Source of the DNA: Actinoallomurus sp040655075 | GTDB taxonomy: Bacteria; Actinomycetota; Actinomycetes; Streptosporangiales; Streptosporangiaceae | Direction of reading: 5' to 3' | DNA: 64,000 nt | Assembly: GCF_040655075.1 (NCBI RefSeq) | Contig: NZ_JBFAJC010000056.1 | Span: 1-64,000 of the forward strand | Shown: positions 24,800 to 33,020 of the stretch, one piece after another | How the letters are laid out: each line of letters opens with the position of its first letter | Position numbering within the stretch: the stretch's first letter is position 1 | The notes under the pieces: generated by a model | What the model saw: only the letters and a program-made list of their open reading frames with translations | Told to the model about the DNA's origin: nothing | Database searches by the model: none | Translations under genes and position numbers: made by a program

Positions 24800-25441
24800 T
24801 CAGCCCTCCGCACCTTTCTCGTGGGGGAACGGCACGTCCGGGACCGGGAGGCCGAGTGCGGCGCACAGCGGATCCCAACCGTCGGCGGGCTGCCACTCCA
24901 GCAATCGATGCGCCGGTACCGTGGCACGGACCTCGGCGAGATGCCGCTCGTAGGCCGCGGTGACGCTGTCTCGGTCATAGGAGTCACCGAACGCGCCGGC
25001 GAACATGGCCCGAGCCATCTCGGTCCGAGCACGGTCCTGTTCCGGGGTGCCGGTGGCCAGTCCGGGCGGCTGTCCGCCGCCGGAGTCCCCCCGCGCCAGG
25101 CCGCGCGCTCCTTGCAGCACGGTGCGGTCCATGCTCTGATACCAGCGCTCGCCGTTCTCCCGCCGGGACAGCAGCACCAGCGCGTCCGGGAATGCGTCGG
25201 ACAGCTCACGCCAGAACTGCGACATCGGCCAGTCGACCCCGGCGGCGTACCCCGCGAGGAATCTGCGCCAGTCCGGCATGACACCCGCGTAGGCATCCCG
25301 CCAGACCATGGCATCCTCGAGCCGACCGAACAACAACTCCGTCATGTGGTAGCAGGGCGCTCCGAGCAGCCGCTCCAGCGCGACCTTCAGCGACGTCGTC
25401 CCGGTACGCGGAAATCCAGCCCCCACGACTCGCAACCCCAT
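24800..25441 (-). CDS. Sulfotransferase-family protein
   Basis: This is a 213-residue protein with the PAPS 5'-phosphosulfate loop GAGFPRTGTTSLKVALERL at residues about 7-25 and a later ALVLLSRRENGERWYQS segment corresponding to the 3'-phosphate-binding strand and Arg/Ser. It is of the P-loop sulfotransferase type common in actinomycetes. The acceptor is unknown. ATG 25441 follows GAGGGAGGG. It stands alone between the VOC gene and a membrane-protein gene on the same strand. Confidence 0.8.
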   Translation of the reverse strand: MGLRVVGAGFPRTGTTSLKVALERLLGAPCYHMTELLFGRLEDAMVWRDAYAGVMPDWRRFLAGYAAGVDWPMSQFWRELSDAFPDALVLLSRRENGERWYQSMDRTVLQGARGLARGDSGGGQPPGLATGTPEQDRARTEMARAMFAGAFGDSYDRDSVTAAYERHLAEVRATVPAHRLLEWQPADGWDPLCAALGLPVPDVPFPHEKGAEG

Positions 25442-25521
25442 TCGGCCCTCCCTCGTCTCGATCGCGGCGATCCCGATCATCTCTCGGCGTTCTCCGGCGA
25501 CGAACTCGTACTGAGGTCCGG

Positions 25522-26175
25522 TCAGCGCCGTCCGACCATCCGGCCGGCGGACCGCGGATCGATGGCGGGGCGGATGGGCACCGCAGTCAGTCTCCGGACG
25601 GCGGCCAGGACCTCGTCGAACGGCATCGCCATGTCCTCGGGGCGCACGAAGATCGGGCCGCCGAGTCGCTTGATGCCGCTGCGGGCGAACTGTCGTGGCA
25701 TGCCGCGCAGTCCCGCGACGACCCGATCGGCGTCGACGGGCACGAAGACGATCAGCTTCGCGGTCCGGCGGTCCGGCGCCCGGTTCACGATCCGAACCTC
25801 GGCGACGTTCGACCACGGCAGCGCCACCCGCGCCGAGTGCAACACGACCCGTTCGGAGTCGAGAGTGAGGAGAGGGCGCCGCCGAGCGGCGCGCCACATC
25901 GCTCGCGCGACGCCCCCACCCAGCCACGCGGTCCCCATCCCGCAGATGACGCACAGGACCACGGTGACGGGGTTGACGATCCCCTTGTTCGTCGCCATGA
26001 ACCCCAGGAAGACCGTCGCGAAGAGCCCGATCAAAGGGAAGGCGACGATCTCACGCAGCCCCGGCCAGGCATAGCCGATCTCGACGACGGCGTAATCAGG
26101 TCCTCTGTCGGTGCTTCCTGGCACGGGCGTCCTTTCCGGAAGGCCGGGTTGCGGGTCGCCGCCGACCGTGGGCAT
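25522..26175 (-). CDS. Two-helix membrane protein with PH-like C-terminal domain
   Basis: This is a 217-residue protein of unknown function. A polar N-terminus is followed by two hydrophobic helices (IVAFPLIGLFATVFLGFMA and VTVVLCVICGMGTAWLGGGV). A strand-rich region then starts LLTLDSERVVLHSARVALPW, the shape of bacterial PH-like membrane proteins. The C-terminal 40 residues are basic. It is not evidently linked to its neighbours. Confidence 0.65.
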   Translation of the reverse strand: MPTVGGDPQPGLPERTPVPGSTDRGPDYAVVEIGYAWPGLREIVAFPLIGLFATVFLGFMATNKGIVNPVTVVLCVICGMGTAWLGGGVARAMWRAARRRPLLTLDSERVVLHSARVALPWSNVAEVRIVNRAPDRRTAKLIVFVPVDADRVVAGLRGMPRQFARSGIKRLGGPIFVRPEDMAMPFDEVLAAVRRLTAVPIRPAIDPRSAGRMVGRR

Positions 26176-26213
26176 CCTACGACGGGCGGCGACTCCGGTC
26201 TCCGGTCAGCCGG

Positions 26214-26320
26214 TCAGGTCGTCGTGAGGTACGTCTGGAACACACCACACGGGTCGTACGCCTCCCGTACCGCCGCCAGACGCTCCCAGGCGGCCGGCGT
26301 GAACGAGCGCCGGGCGCGCG
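26214..26320 (-). pseudogene. C-terminal remnant of a berberine-bridge-type FAD oxidoreductase
   Basis: Read on the minus strand, the 35 codons before the TGA at 26214-26216 give RRSFTPAAWERLAAVREAYD followed by PCGVFQTYL. This is the BBE tail (W-x-R-L...YDP-x-G-V-F) that ends FAD-linked oxidases. Upstream the frame loses similarity and there is no FAD-binding domain. It is the tail of a deleted gene. Confidence 0.75.
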
Positions 26321-26638
26321 ACGGGGCGGCCGGCCGGCCCGGGCCGCTCTGGGAAGCGGTGCGCTACCACAAGAAGGGCCCCAAGGCGGCGGCGGAGTTC
26401 ATCTCCAACGACGAGGCCAAGGACCTGGGGGGACAAGTCGAAGGATTAGTGCTGCGTTCCTTAAAGGGCGTGAAGTTGCCCCGGGCTTATGGATACCTTG
26501 GCGTGTCCCGGGAGAGGGTATTCCCAAGATCGAGACACTGAAAGCGACCAAGCGGCTACCCCGACGGTACCGGATGCGATGGGACCGCGGCCGGTTTCGT
26601 TGCGATCGGCGACCGATCGTCTCCACACTTTCAGGGGA
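26321..26638. other. Non-coding or degenerate stretch
   Basis: No gene is recognised. A + strand open stretch encodes LWEAVRYHKKGPKAAAEFIS and then breaks into AT-richer sequence, resembling a gene fragment of unknown origin. Base composition from about 26440 falls well below the neighbours. Confidence 0.35.
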
Positions 26639-26679
26639 TTGACAAGAACCTAACGTCAGTCGATATGCCGGGCTAGGCT
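26639..26679 (+). promoter_or_regulatory. Promoter region of the YjbR/HhH gene
   Basis: TTGACA (26639-26644) is followed 18 bases later by ATATGC. A second candidate -10, TAGGCT (26674-26679), lies six bases before the ATG, and there is no ribosome site, so a leaderless start is possible. Which pair is used cannot be decided by eye. Confidence 0.45.
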
Positions 26680-26685
26680 AGGCTT

Positions 26686-27204
26686 ATGACGACCCTCGCC
26701 CAGCTTCGCAAGGCTGCCCTTTCCTATCCCGAGACCGCCGAGCAAGTCATCGACTCAGGAATCGTCGCATTCACGGTGAACGAGACGCGGTTCGCGTCGT
26801 TGGGCAAAGACGCCCTGGTGGAACTCCTGCTTCCCGTGCCGGATGCGGACGAGGTCCTTGCCGCGCATCCGACAGCGCAGCGGCTGGACCGCGGCGCGAT
26901 GCCGGTCGGCGTACGTGTCCCGATCGGGGACATCAACGGTCAGCAGCTCAACCACTGGGTGCGTCGCGCCTGGCTTTCGCAGGCGCCGAAGCGACTGGCA
27001 GCGCGAGTGGCCGCTGGGGACACCGCGATGCCCGGTGAGGTCGGCGACCTGCCCAAGGCCATCGGAGGGCCCGCCACCCGAGCCCTCACCGGCGCAGGCA
27101 TCACCACGCTCGCTCAGGTCGCCGCCCTGACGGACGCCGAACTGCTGGCGCTGCACGGAGTCGGTCCAAGGGCGGTTCGCATTCTCCGCGAGGCGCTCGC
27201 CTAA
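26686..27204 (+). CDS. MmcQ/YjbR-like protein with C-terminal helix-hairpin-helix
   Basis: This is a 172-residue protein. The first 105 residues look like a YjbR/MmcQ (CyaY-like) fold (LRKAALSYPETAE, IVAFTVNETRFASLGKD, LNHWVRRAWLSQAP). The last 50 residues form a helix-hairpin-helix pair (LPKAIGGPATRALTGAGITT, LALHGVGPRAVRILREAL) as in DNA-binding and RNA polymerase alpha C-terminal-like modules. Such proteins are thought to bind DNA; the specific role is unknown. It stands alone. Confidence 0.75.
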   Translation: MTTLAQLRKAALSYPETAEQVIDSGIVAFTVNETRFASLGKDALVELLLPVPDADEVLAAHPTAQRLDRGAMPVGVRVPIGDINGQQLNHWVRRAWLSQAPKRLAARVAAGDTAMPGEVGDLPKAIGGPATRALTGAGITTLAQVAALTDAELLALHGVGPRAVRILREALA

Positions 27205-27496
27205 GCTCACCGGCGCCAAATCAGGGATCTGGGTTCTGGCCGACATCGCGCTGTCGGCGATCGTCCAGTCTCGGGTCGCCCTGACCCAGGGATCCGGTAC
27301 CGGCGCGACCAGCTCGGCGAACCGGTCACCGACCGGCGGACATCGTCCCACTGCGGCGAGGTGACGACCTGCCGCGCGCCGTGCTGGTCCAGGGGCTATG
27401 CCGTACGAGAGAGCGTAGGTTCGGGTCGTGCGCCGCTCGATGGCCGCCAGATGAAGACGCCGGCTGAGTGAGGCCATCCGCATCGCGGCGTAACCG
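27205..27496. other. Intergenic stretch without recognised gene
   Basis: There are only short overlapping frames with no recognisable product. It separates the accessory region from the biosynthetic cluster. Confidence 0.4.
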
Positions 27497-27619
27497 TCAC
27501 GAGCCGCGGATCTTGGTGCGGGCGGCCTGCGCAGCGCGGTCCCACTCGTTCTGGACCAACTGCGAATACGACGCTTGGCCGCCGTCCTGGTTCTTTCGCT
27601 TCACCTCCTGCAAGAACAT
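27497..27619 (-). CDS. Possible 40-residue small protein, unknown
   Basis: ATG 27619 opens a 40-codon frame, MFLQEVKRKNQDGGQASYSQ, then a Trp-containing amphipathic segment and a basic end KIRGS. It is strongly charged and helical, with a natural-looking stop, but the family is unknown. There is no clear ribosome site. It could equally be the tail of a truncated gene. Confidence 0.25.
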   Translation of the reverse strand: MFLQEVKRKNQDGGQASYSQLVQNEWDRAAQAARTKIRGS

Positions 27620-27726
27620 ATACCGGACCCCGATCTCAACTCTTCAAATGCGGAATTCATGCCTTCGCTCAGCCACTATTCCTGTGCAATTCTGACCCGA
27701 AGGGTGGCAACGTCCCAGGAGGTCGA

Positions 27727-29223
27727 ATGAGTACGGCGCAGCGCGAAGAATTCGACGTAGTGGTGGTCGGTGGCGGCCCGGCAGGCTCGACGCTGGGATC
27801 GTTGGTGGCGATGCAGGGGCACCGCGTCCTGTTGTTGGAGAAGGAGACCTTTCCCCGATACCAAATCGGGGAATCGCTGCTTCCGTCCACCGTGCACGGC
27901 ATCTGCCACATGCTCGGCATCACCGACAAGATCGCGGCGGAGGGCTTCACGCTGAAGCGTGGCGGCACCTTCCAGTGGGGTTCCAGCCCGACCCCGTGGA
28001 ACTTCGCCTTCGCCGTCTCCTCCAAGGTCTCGGGGCCGACCTCGTTCGCCTACCAGGTCGAACGCAGCCGGTTCGACAAGATCCTGCTGGACAACGCGGC
28101 CCGCAAGGGCGTGGAGGTCCGCCAGAACCACACGGTGCTCGATGTCGTCGAGGACGGCGACCGCGTGACGGGCCTGCGCTACGCCGATCCGGACGGAACC
28201 GAGCGGCAGGTGTCGGCCCGGTACATCGTGGACGCCTCCGGCAACACCAGCCGCATCTACAAGCGGGTCGGCGGGACGCGCAAGTACTCGGACTTCTTCC
28301 GAAGTCTGGCGCTGTTCGGGTACTTCGAGAATGGCAAGCGGCTGCCAGCGCCCAACTCCGGAAACATTCTGTCCGCCGCGTTCGAGAGCGGCTGGTTCTG
28401 GTACATCCCGCTCAGTGACACGCTGACCAGCGTCGGGGCGGTCGTCCGCCGGGAGGACGCCGCGAAGATCCAGGGCGACCCGCAAACGGCATTGCTCGGG
28501 CTCATCGACGAGTGTCCGCTGATCAAGGAGTATCTGGCCGGTGCCACCCGCGTCACCACGGGCCAGTATGGGCAACTGCGGGTGCGTAAGGACTATTCGT
28601 ATCACCACACCTCTTTCTGGCGCCCCGGCATGGTGCTCATCGGAGACGCTGCCTGCTTTGTGGACCCGGTGTTCTCCTCCGGGGTCCACCTGGCCACTTA
28701 CAGCGCGCTGCTAGCCGCCCGTTCCATCAACAGCATCCTGGCCGAGACCGTCGACGAACGGCGGGCCTTTAACGAATTCGAGGCGCGGTACCGCCGTGAG
28801 TACGGCGTCTTCTACGAATTCCTCATGTCGTTCTACGACATGCACATCGACGAGAAGTCCTATTTCTGGTCGGCGAAGAAGGTGACCAACAGCAGCCACA
28901 CCGAGTTGGAGGCGTTCGTCGAGCTGGTGGCCGGGATGTCCACCACGGACTTTGACCTCAACGACGCCGAGTCGGGCGCCATCCGCCTCAAGGAACGCTC
29001 GGCGGAGTTCGCCGAGGCGATCGACACCCTGGCCGGCGAGGCGCAACAGAACGTAACACCGCTGTTCAGGTTGCCTGTGGTGCGTCGGGCCATGCAGGAG
29101 GGCTCGCAGGTCCAGGCCCGGGCACAGCTGGGCGAGCGCGCCGGCCCGAACACGCCGGTGTTCGACGGCGGCCTCGTGGCCTCACCCGACGGCATGTTCT
29201 GGCAGGACCCGGAACCGGCCTGA
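27727..29223 (+). CDS. FAD-dependent halogenase, glycopeptide (BhaA/VhaA) type
   Basis: This is a 498-residue flavin-dependent halogenase. The FAD loop VVVGGGPAGSTLGSLVAMQG, the candidate catalytic Lys77 (GFTLKRGG) and the WFWYIPL form of the WxWxIP motif (about 222-228) are intact. So is the CFVDPVFSSGVHLATYSALL segment. As I remember the BhaA sequence of balhimycin biosynthesis, the match is close along the whole length. Those enzymes chlorinate tyrosine-type residues held on NRPS carrier proteins. AGGAGG precedes the ATG. The intact free-standing PCP gene lies downstream on the same strand. In this cluster the likely substrate is carrier-bound (beta-)tyrosine or a salicyl ring. Confidence 0.93.
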   Translation: MSTAQREEFDVVVVGGGPAGSTLGSLVAMQGHRVLLLEKETFPRYQIGESLLPSTVHGICHMLGITDKIAAEGFTLKRGGTFQWGSSPTPWNFAFAVSSKVSGPTSFAYQVERSRFDKILLDNAARKGVEVRQNHTVLDVVEDGDRVTGLRYADPDGTERQVSARYIVDASGNTSRIYKRVGGTRKYSDFFRSLALFGYFENGKRLPAPNSGNILSAAFESGWFWYIPLSDTLTSVGAVVRREDAAKIQGDPQTALLGLIDECPLIKEYLAGATRVTTGQYGQLRVRKDYSYHHTSFWRPGMVLIGDAACFVDPVFSSGVHLATYSALLAARSINSILAETVDERRAFNEFEARYRREYGVFYEFLMSFYDMHIDEKSYFWSAKKVTNSSHTELEAFVELVAGMSTTDFDLNDAESGAIRLKERSAEFAEAIDTLAGEAQQNVTPLFRLPVVRRAMQEGSQVQARAQLGERAGPNTPVFDGGLVASPDGMFWQDPEPA

Positions 29224-29266
29224 CGGTTCCTCGCCGCATCCCCGACCCGGACCGGGGCCATATCAG

Positions 29267-29333
29267 CGGCAGTGCGGCCACTACACGCTGGTCAACGTGG
29301 TGCACTGCGCCAAGCGGTGCACCACGGCGGGGT
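29267..29333 (+). pseudogene. tetR fragment
   Basis: The frame reads RQCGHYTLVNVVHCAKRCTTAG, against RQYGRYTLVDIVHCAQRCTAAG in the intact TetR gene at 30693-31364. There is no start or helix-turn-helix. It abuts the salS remnant directly, so the carboxylase, SDR and most of salS have been deleted from this copy. Confidence 0.75.
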
Positions 29334-29345
29334 GGGTGATGCACC

Positions 29346-29591
29346 ACGCCGGTGCCCCGCCGCAGCGCCTCGGCCGACCAGGGACGCGCGACCTCCCCGC
29401 TCGGCCCGCGCAGCAGCAGGCGGCGCCGGTCGGCCACGAGCTCGGCCACCGGATCCATGGCGACGGCGAACCCCTCCGGTCCCTCGTAGCATAAGTAGTC
29501 GCCGCTCTGTCGTCCCGAGGCCGGCCGCCCGACCGCCGCCAGCGGGGACGGGGGCGACGGTCCGTTCGTGGTACTTGCGATCACCAGCCAT
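29346..29591 (-). pseudogene. Salicylate synthase N-terminal remnant
   Basis: It begins at the ATG at 29591 with the same MAGDRKYHERTVAPVP start and GGAGGA ribosome site as the intact gene at 35436. It then needs a frame change to continue as GDYLCYEGPEGFAVAMDPVA and the LLLRGPSGEVARPWSAEALRR region. About 80 codons remain and the catalytic domain is absent. Confidence 0.85.
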
Positions 29592-29781
29592 CTGCTTCCT
29601 CCAGGCAGGTCCGGCTCGGTTCCGGGCATCGCGGCGCGCCCGTCCGGCGAGCGTTTCCGACGCTAGAAGCGGCGGCCGGTCCAGCGCTTCTTCGAGCCTG
29701 CGGAACGGCCGCCGCGCGCTCGTCCACGTCGGGCAATCCGGAAGATGTGGCCGCCCGGCGGGCGGTGTCACGATCTGCCGT

Positions 29782-30018
29782 GTGGACCTGCCGACACGGA
29801 TCGCCGCCATCTGGCGCGAGGCGCTCGACGTGCCCGAGGGCGCGGAGCACGCAACGTTCTTCGAGCTTGGCGGCCATTCGATCACCGCACTCGTGATCAC
29901 CGCATGGCTGGAGGGCGAGCTCGGCGTCACCTCAGTGGGGGTGGACGAGCTGTTCGACGACCCCGACCTGGAGACGTTCACCCGCCTGGTGGTCGCCTCG
30001 CTCGAACCCCCCGCCTGA
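29782..30018 (+). CDS. Free-standing carrier protein (PCP/ArCP)
   Basis: This is a 78-residue carrier protein with the phosphopantetheine Ser in FFELGGHSITALVITAWLEG, complete helices I-IV and a natural stop. I place the start at the GTG at 29782. The same GTG-GAC-CT sequence survives in the main copy at 35627, where the gene is destroyed by a 197-base deletion. It is thus the only copy left and appears intact, although the sequence on both sides is decayed. It is the plausible carrier for the upstream halogenase (as SgcC2 is for SgcC3 in C-1027), or the aryl carrier for the salicyl-AMP ligase. Confidence 0.85.
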   Translation: MDLPTRIAAIWREALDVPEGAEHATFFELGGHSITALVITAWLEGELGVTSVGVDELFDDPDLETFTRLVVASLEPPA

Positions 30019-30055
30019 AGCCGGTCGTGCCCGCGACCGGAGAGAGGAAGAGCCG

Positions 30056-30265
30056 ATGCCGCCCGACGCCCGCTGATCGACCTGACCGCGACACCGGAAC
30101 CCGCCCAGGGGGACGCCGTCGGACGGCTCTGTGCCGCACTCGCTGGGGCCCTGCACGCGCGGGACGGCGGCCCACTGGCGCGGTTCACCGTGGTCAGGCT
30201 CGGCCTGTCCGAGCACGTCCTGCTCCTGGTCCTGCACCGGCTGGTGGCGGACGAGAGCTCGACGC
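30056..30265 (+). pseudogene. Condensation-gene start fused to an inner NRPS C-domain fragment
   Basis: ATGCCGCCCGACGCC (30056-30070) equals the first five codons of the condensation gene at 35712. The sequence then jumps to the equivalent of 37417 in the NRPS gene (LIDLTATPEPAQ, ALHARDGGPLARFTV, LLLVLHRLVADES). The reading frame is lost (CGC-TGA at the junction). Similarity ends at about 30265. The HRLVADE motif is the same as in the main NRPS. Confidence 0.85.
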
Positions 30266-30680
30266 CAATGCCTGCATTGCTATCGCCCACACGCCTCCAC
30301 GCCGGTCATCGCAGTCGACGTCCGGGGATTTCCTGGCAGTGCTCCTCTGTTGAAGCGCTGACCCGAGTGAGACACATCAATGGCATATGACACACGCAGC
30401 AATTTCGACTATCCAAGATCATCAAATTAGCGGACATGTTCAGCTGAGCGCACTGAAGCGTCCAGGCTCGCGCATCTGGCGGTGACCTGCGGATATCTAA
30501 TCGCCTCCCGATCATACATCGCAGGGAACGCCTACATCCCCGATCCGATGCGACCTATCTCGGACAGTCATAAAGCTTGAATATTTCTAACGAGAACGCC
30601 GAATATGGCGAGGAAAGCCCTCCGAGATCGGAGTCAGAATCCACAGGTCCAACGCTTCATGGCCGGGTTTGAGACCCTTC
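30266..30680. other. AT-richer stretch without gene
   Basis: No coding frame is supported. The stretch 30320-30610 is clearly lower in GC than its surroundings. It separates the decayed copy from the intact TetR gene and holds the upstream region of that gene. Confidence 0.4.
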
Positions 30681-30692
30681 AGGAGGCGCCCG

Positions 30693-31364
30693 TTGAGTCC
30701 ACGTCGATCCGAACCCGACCCGCGGCCCGCCCTCACCGAGGTCGCCGCCCGGCTGCTCCATCAGGAGGGCCCGCGAGCGCTCACCGCGCGCCGGGTGGCC
30801 AAGGAGGCGGGCTGCTCCACCATGATGGTCTACACCCACTTCGGCGCGATGAGCGGGCTGGTTCGGGAGATGGTCCATCTTGGCTTCGCCCGGCTGGCGC
30901 GCTGCTTCGTCCGGGTCGCGCAGAGCGGCGACCCGGTCGCCGACATGGCCGTGTACGGCCGCGCCTACCGGCGCAACGCGCTGGACAACCCGCATCTCTA
31001 CAACGTGATGTTCGGGGCGTCCTCGCTGCCGGTCTTCTCGCTGTCCGACGCCGACCGGCAGTACGGCCGGTACACCCTGGTCGACATCGTCCACTGCGCC
31101 CAGCGGTGCACCGCGGCCGGGCGCTTCACCTGGACCGACCCCGACCTCGTCGCGCACCACATGTGGATCACCATGCACGGGCTGGTCAGCCTCGAACTCG
31201 GCGGCTACCTCGCCGAGCCGCACACCGCGGACAGTTGCTTCGAGACCCAGCTCCGGGCGCTGATGATCAGCGCCGGCGACGACGCCGAGGCGGCGGCCCG
31301 CTCCGTGCTCGCCTCGCGGGAACGGTTCGACCTGGAGTTCGTCCCCGAGCCCGACCGGGTCTGA
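30693..31364 (+). CDS. TetR-family transcriptional regulator
   Basis: This is a 223-residue regulator. The helix-turn-helix lies at about 14-60 (ALTEVAARLLHQEGPRALTA, RRVAKEAGCSTMMVYTHFG). The C-terminal ligand domain contains RYTLVDIVHCAQRCTAAGRF and WITMHGLVSLELGGY. I choose the TTG at 30693: a perfect AGGAGG (30681-30686) lies six bases before it, whereas the other in-frame TTG at 30669 has none. It is the only transcription factor inside the cluster in this window and is convergent with the carboxylase operon. Confidence 0.9.
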   Translation: MSPRRSEPDPRPALTEVAARLLHQEGPRALTARRVAKEAGCSTMMVYTHFGAMSGLVREMVHLGFARLARCFVRVAQSGDPVADMAVYGRAYRRNALDNPHLYNVMFGASSLPVFSLSDADRQYGRYTLVDIVHCAQRCTAAGRFTWTDPDLVAHHMWITMHGLVSLELGGYLAEPHTADSCFETQLRALMISAGDDAEAAARSVLASRERFDLEFVPEPDRV

Positions 31365-31421
31365 CCCGGCACGGGCTCCGGGGCGGGCTCCGGAGCCCGT
31401 CGGCTCACCGCGGGCGTCGCC

Positions 31422-33020
31422 TCACTGCGGGCCGTTGCCGTGCTTGCGGCCGCGCGGGGCAACGGCCTTGTTCCGGAGCATCGCCAGCGCGCGGGCGACC
31501 TCGATCCGGGTGCGCGCCGGGTCGATCACGTCGTCCACCAGGCCGCGTTCGGCCGCGTAGTACGGGTGCATGAGCCGTTCGCGGTACCGCTCGACCAGCT
31601 CGCCGCGCAGCGCGGCGGGGTCGTCGGACGCCGCGAGATCGCGCCGGTGGACGACGTTGACGGCCGCCTCCGCGCCCATCACCGCGATCTCGTTGGTCGG
31701 CCACGCGAGCGACAGGTCCGCGCCGATGGAGCGGGAGTCCATCACGATGTACGCGCCGCCGTACGCCTTGCGCAGGATCACCTGGACGCGCGGGACGGTG
31801 GCCTCGCAGTACGCGTACAGCAGTTTGGCGCCGTGCCGGATCACGCCCGCATACTCCTGCTCCGTACCCGGCAGGAAGCCGGGCACGTCCACGAGCGTCA
31901 CCAGCGGGATGCCGAACGCGTCGCAGAACCGGACGAACCGTGCCGCCTTCTGTGCCGCGTCCGCGTCCAGCACCCCCGCGAGGACGATCGGCTGGTTCGC
32001 CACGATCCCGACGGTCTCGCCGTCCACCCGGGCCAGCGCGCAGACCACGTTGCGCGCCCAGTCCTCGTGCACCTCCAGAAAGTCGGCGTCGTCCACCAGT
32101 TCGGCGACGACGTCGAGCACGTCGTACGGGCGGTGCGACTCGACCGGGACCAGCTCCGTCAGCCGGGGCCGCAGGTCGCCATCCGCCCCGCGAGCGGGCG
32201 CGGACGGCGCGGACTCCAGGTAGTTGGACGGCAGCAGCGACACAAGGTAGCGGACGTCGGCCAGGCAGGTCTCCTCGTCGTCGCGCACGAACGCGGCCAC
32301 GCCCGTCCGGGTGCCGTGCACCTGCGCGCCGCCCAGCTCGGCGTGCGTAACGCGCTCGCCGCTCACCGCCTCGATGACGTCCGGGCCGGTCAGGTACATC
32401 TGCGCGCTGCCCCGCACCATGAAGGTGAAGTCGGTCAGTGCGGGCGAGTACGCCGCTCCGCCGGCGCACGGCCCGAGCACGACGCTGATCTGCGGGACGA
32501 CGCCGGACGCGGCGACGTTGCGGCGGAAGATGCCGCCGTAGCCGTCCAGCGCCATGACGCCCTCCTGGATCCGCGCGCCGCCGCTGTCGTTCAGCCCGAT
32601 CAGCGGCGCGCCGTTGGCCACGGCCAGGTCCATCACCTTGTGGATCTTGGCGGCGTGTGCCGCGCCGAGCGAGCCGCCGAGGATGGTGAAGTCCTGCGCG
32701 TACACGAACACTCGGCGGCCGTCGACGGTCCCGGAGCCGGTCACCACGCCGTCGGTCGCGGGCCCGTCCGCCTGCCGCCGGAACAGGTCGAGCTCGAGGA
32801 AGGAGCCGTCGTCCAGGAGCAGGTCCAGGCGTTCGCGCGCGGTGCGCTTGCCCTTCGCGCGCTGCCGCTCGACCGCTTCCTCCCGCCCGGCGACGATCTC
32901 GGTCCGCCGGCGCTCGCGCCGCTCCCGCAGCATCGCCATGTCCGGCCTCGCGGGCGGCGGCGGGACCGGTTTCAGGCGGGCGACGGGAACCGGGACGTAG
33001 TCGGCCTCGGACGTGCTCAC
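31422..33020 (-). CDS. accD: Acyl-CoA carboxylase beta (carboxyltransferase) subunit
   Basis: This is a 532-residue AccD/PccB-type carboxyltransferase with both crotonase-like halves. The N half has RERLDLLLDDGSFLELD, YAQDFTILGGSLGAAHAAKI and the oxyanion Gly-Gly of GPCAGGAAYSPAL. The C half has VDVPGFLPGTEQEYAGVIRH, KAYGGAYIVM and WPTNEIAVMGAEAAVNV. It transfers CO2 from biotin to acetyl- or propionyl-CoA; the biotin-bearing alpha subunit is not in the window. The GTG start overlaps the SDR stop by GTGA. It probably raises malonyl- or methylmalonyl-CoA supply for the PKS, or carboxylates a special acyl-CoA. Confidence 0.94.
   Translation of the reverse strand: MSTSEADYVPVPVARLKPVPPPPARPDMAMLRERRERRRTEIVAGREEAVERQRAKGKRTARERLDLLLDDGSFLELDLFRRQADGPATDGVVTGSGTVDGRRVFVYAQDFTILGGSLGAAHAAKIHKVMDLAVANGAPLIGLNDSGGARIQEGVMALDGYGGIFRRNVAASGVVPQISVVLGPCAGGAAYSPALTDFTFMVRGSAQMYLTGPDVIEAVSGERVTHAELGGAQVHGTRTGVAAFVRDDEETCLADVRYLVSLLPSNYLESAPSAPARGADGDLRPRLTELVPVESHRPYDVLDVVAELVDDADFLEVHEDWARNVVCALARVDGETVGIVANQPIVLAGVLDADAAQKAARFVRFCDAFGIPLVTLVDVPGFLPGTEQEYAGVIRHGAKLLYAYCEATVPRVQVILRKAYGGAYIVMDSRSIGADLSLAWPTNEIAVMGAEAAVNVVHRRDLAASDDPAALRGELVERYRERLMHPYYAAERGLVDDVIDPARTRIEVARALAMLRNKAVAPRGRKHGNGPQ

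Larger units (their letters stand above)
29267..30265. repeat. Decayed second copy of the 31.0-37.6 kb cluster segment
   Basis: Five consecutive pieces match the main copy in the same order and orientation: tetR (29267-29333 vs about 31058-31125), the salS N-terminus (29346-29591 vs 35207-35436), the divergent promoter (29592-29781 vs 35437-35626), a carrier gene (29782-30018, almost deleted at 35627-35666), and a fusion of the condensation-gene start to an inner NRPS C-domain fragment (30056-30265 vs 35712-35726 and 37417-37610). By-eye identity is about 80-90%, so the copy is not recent. Confidence 0.85.

Noticed and set aside
29272..29781. A 248-codon + strand frame joining tetR relic and carrier protein into one protein
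   Set aside because: Only the part from GTG 29782 matches a carrier protein; the rest reads through antisense salS sequence and the duplicated promoter, as the comparison with 35207-35626 shows.
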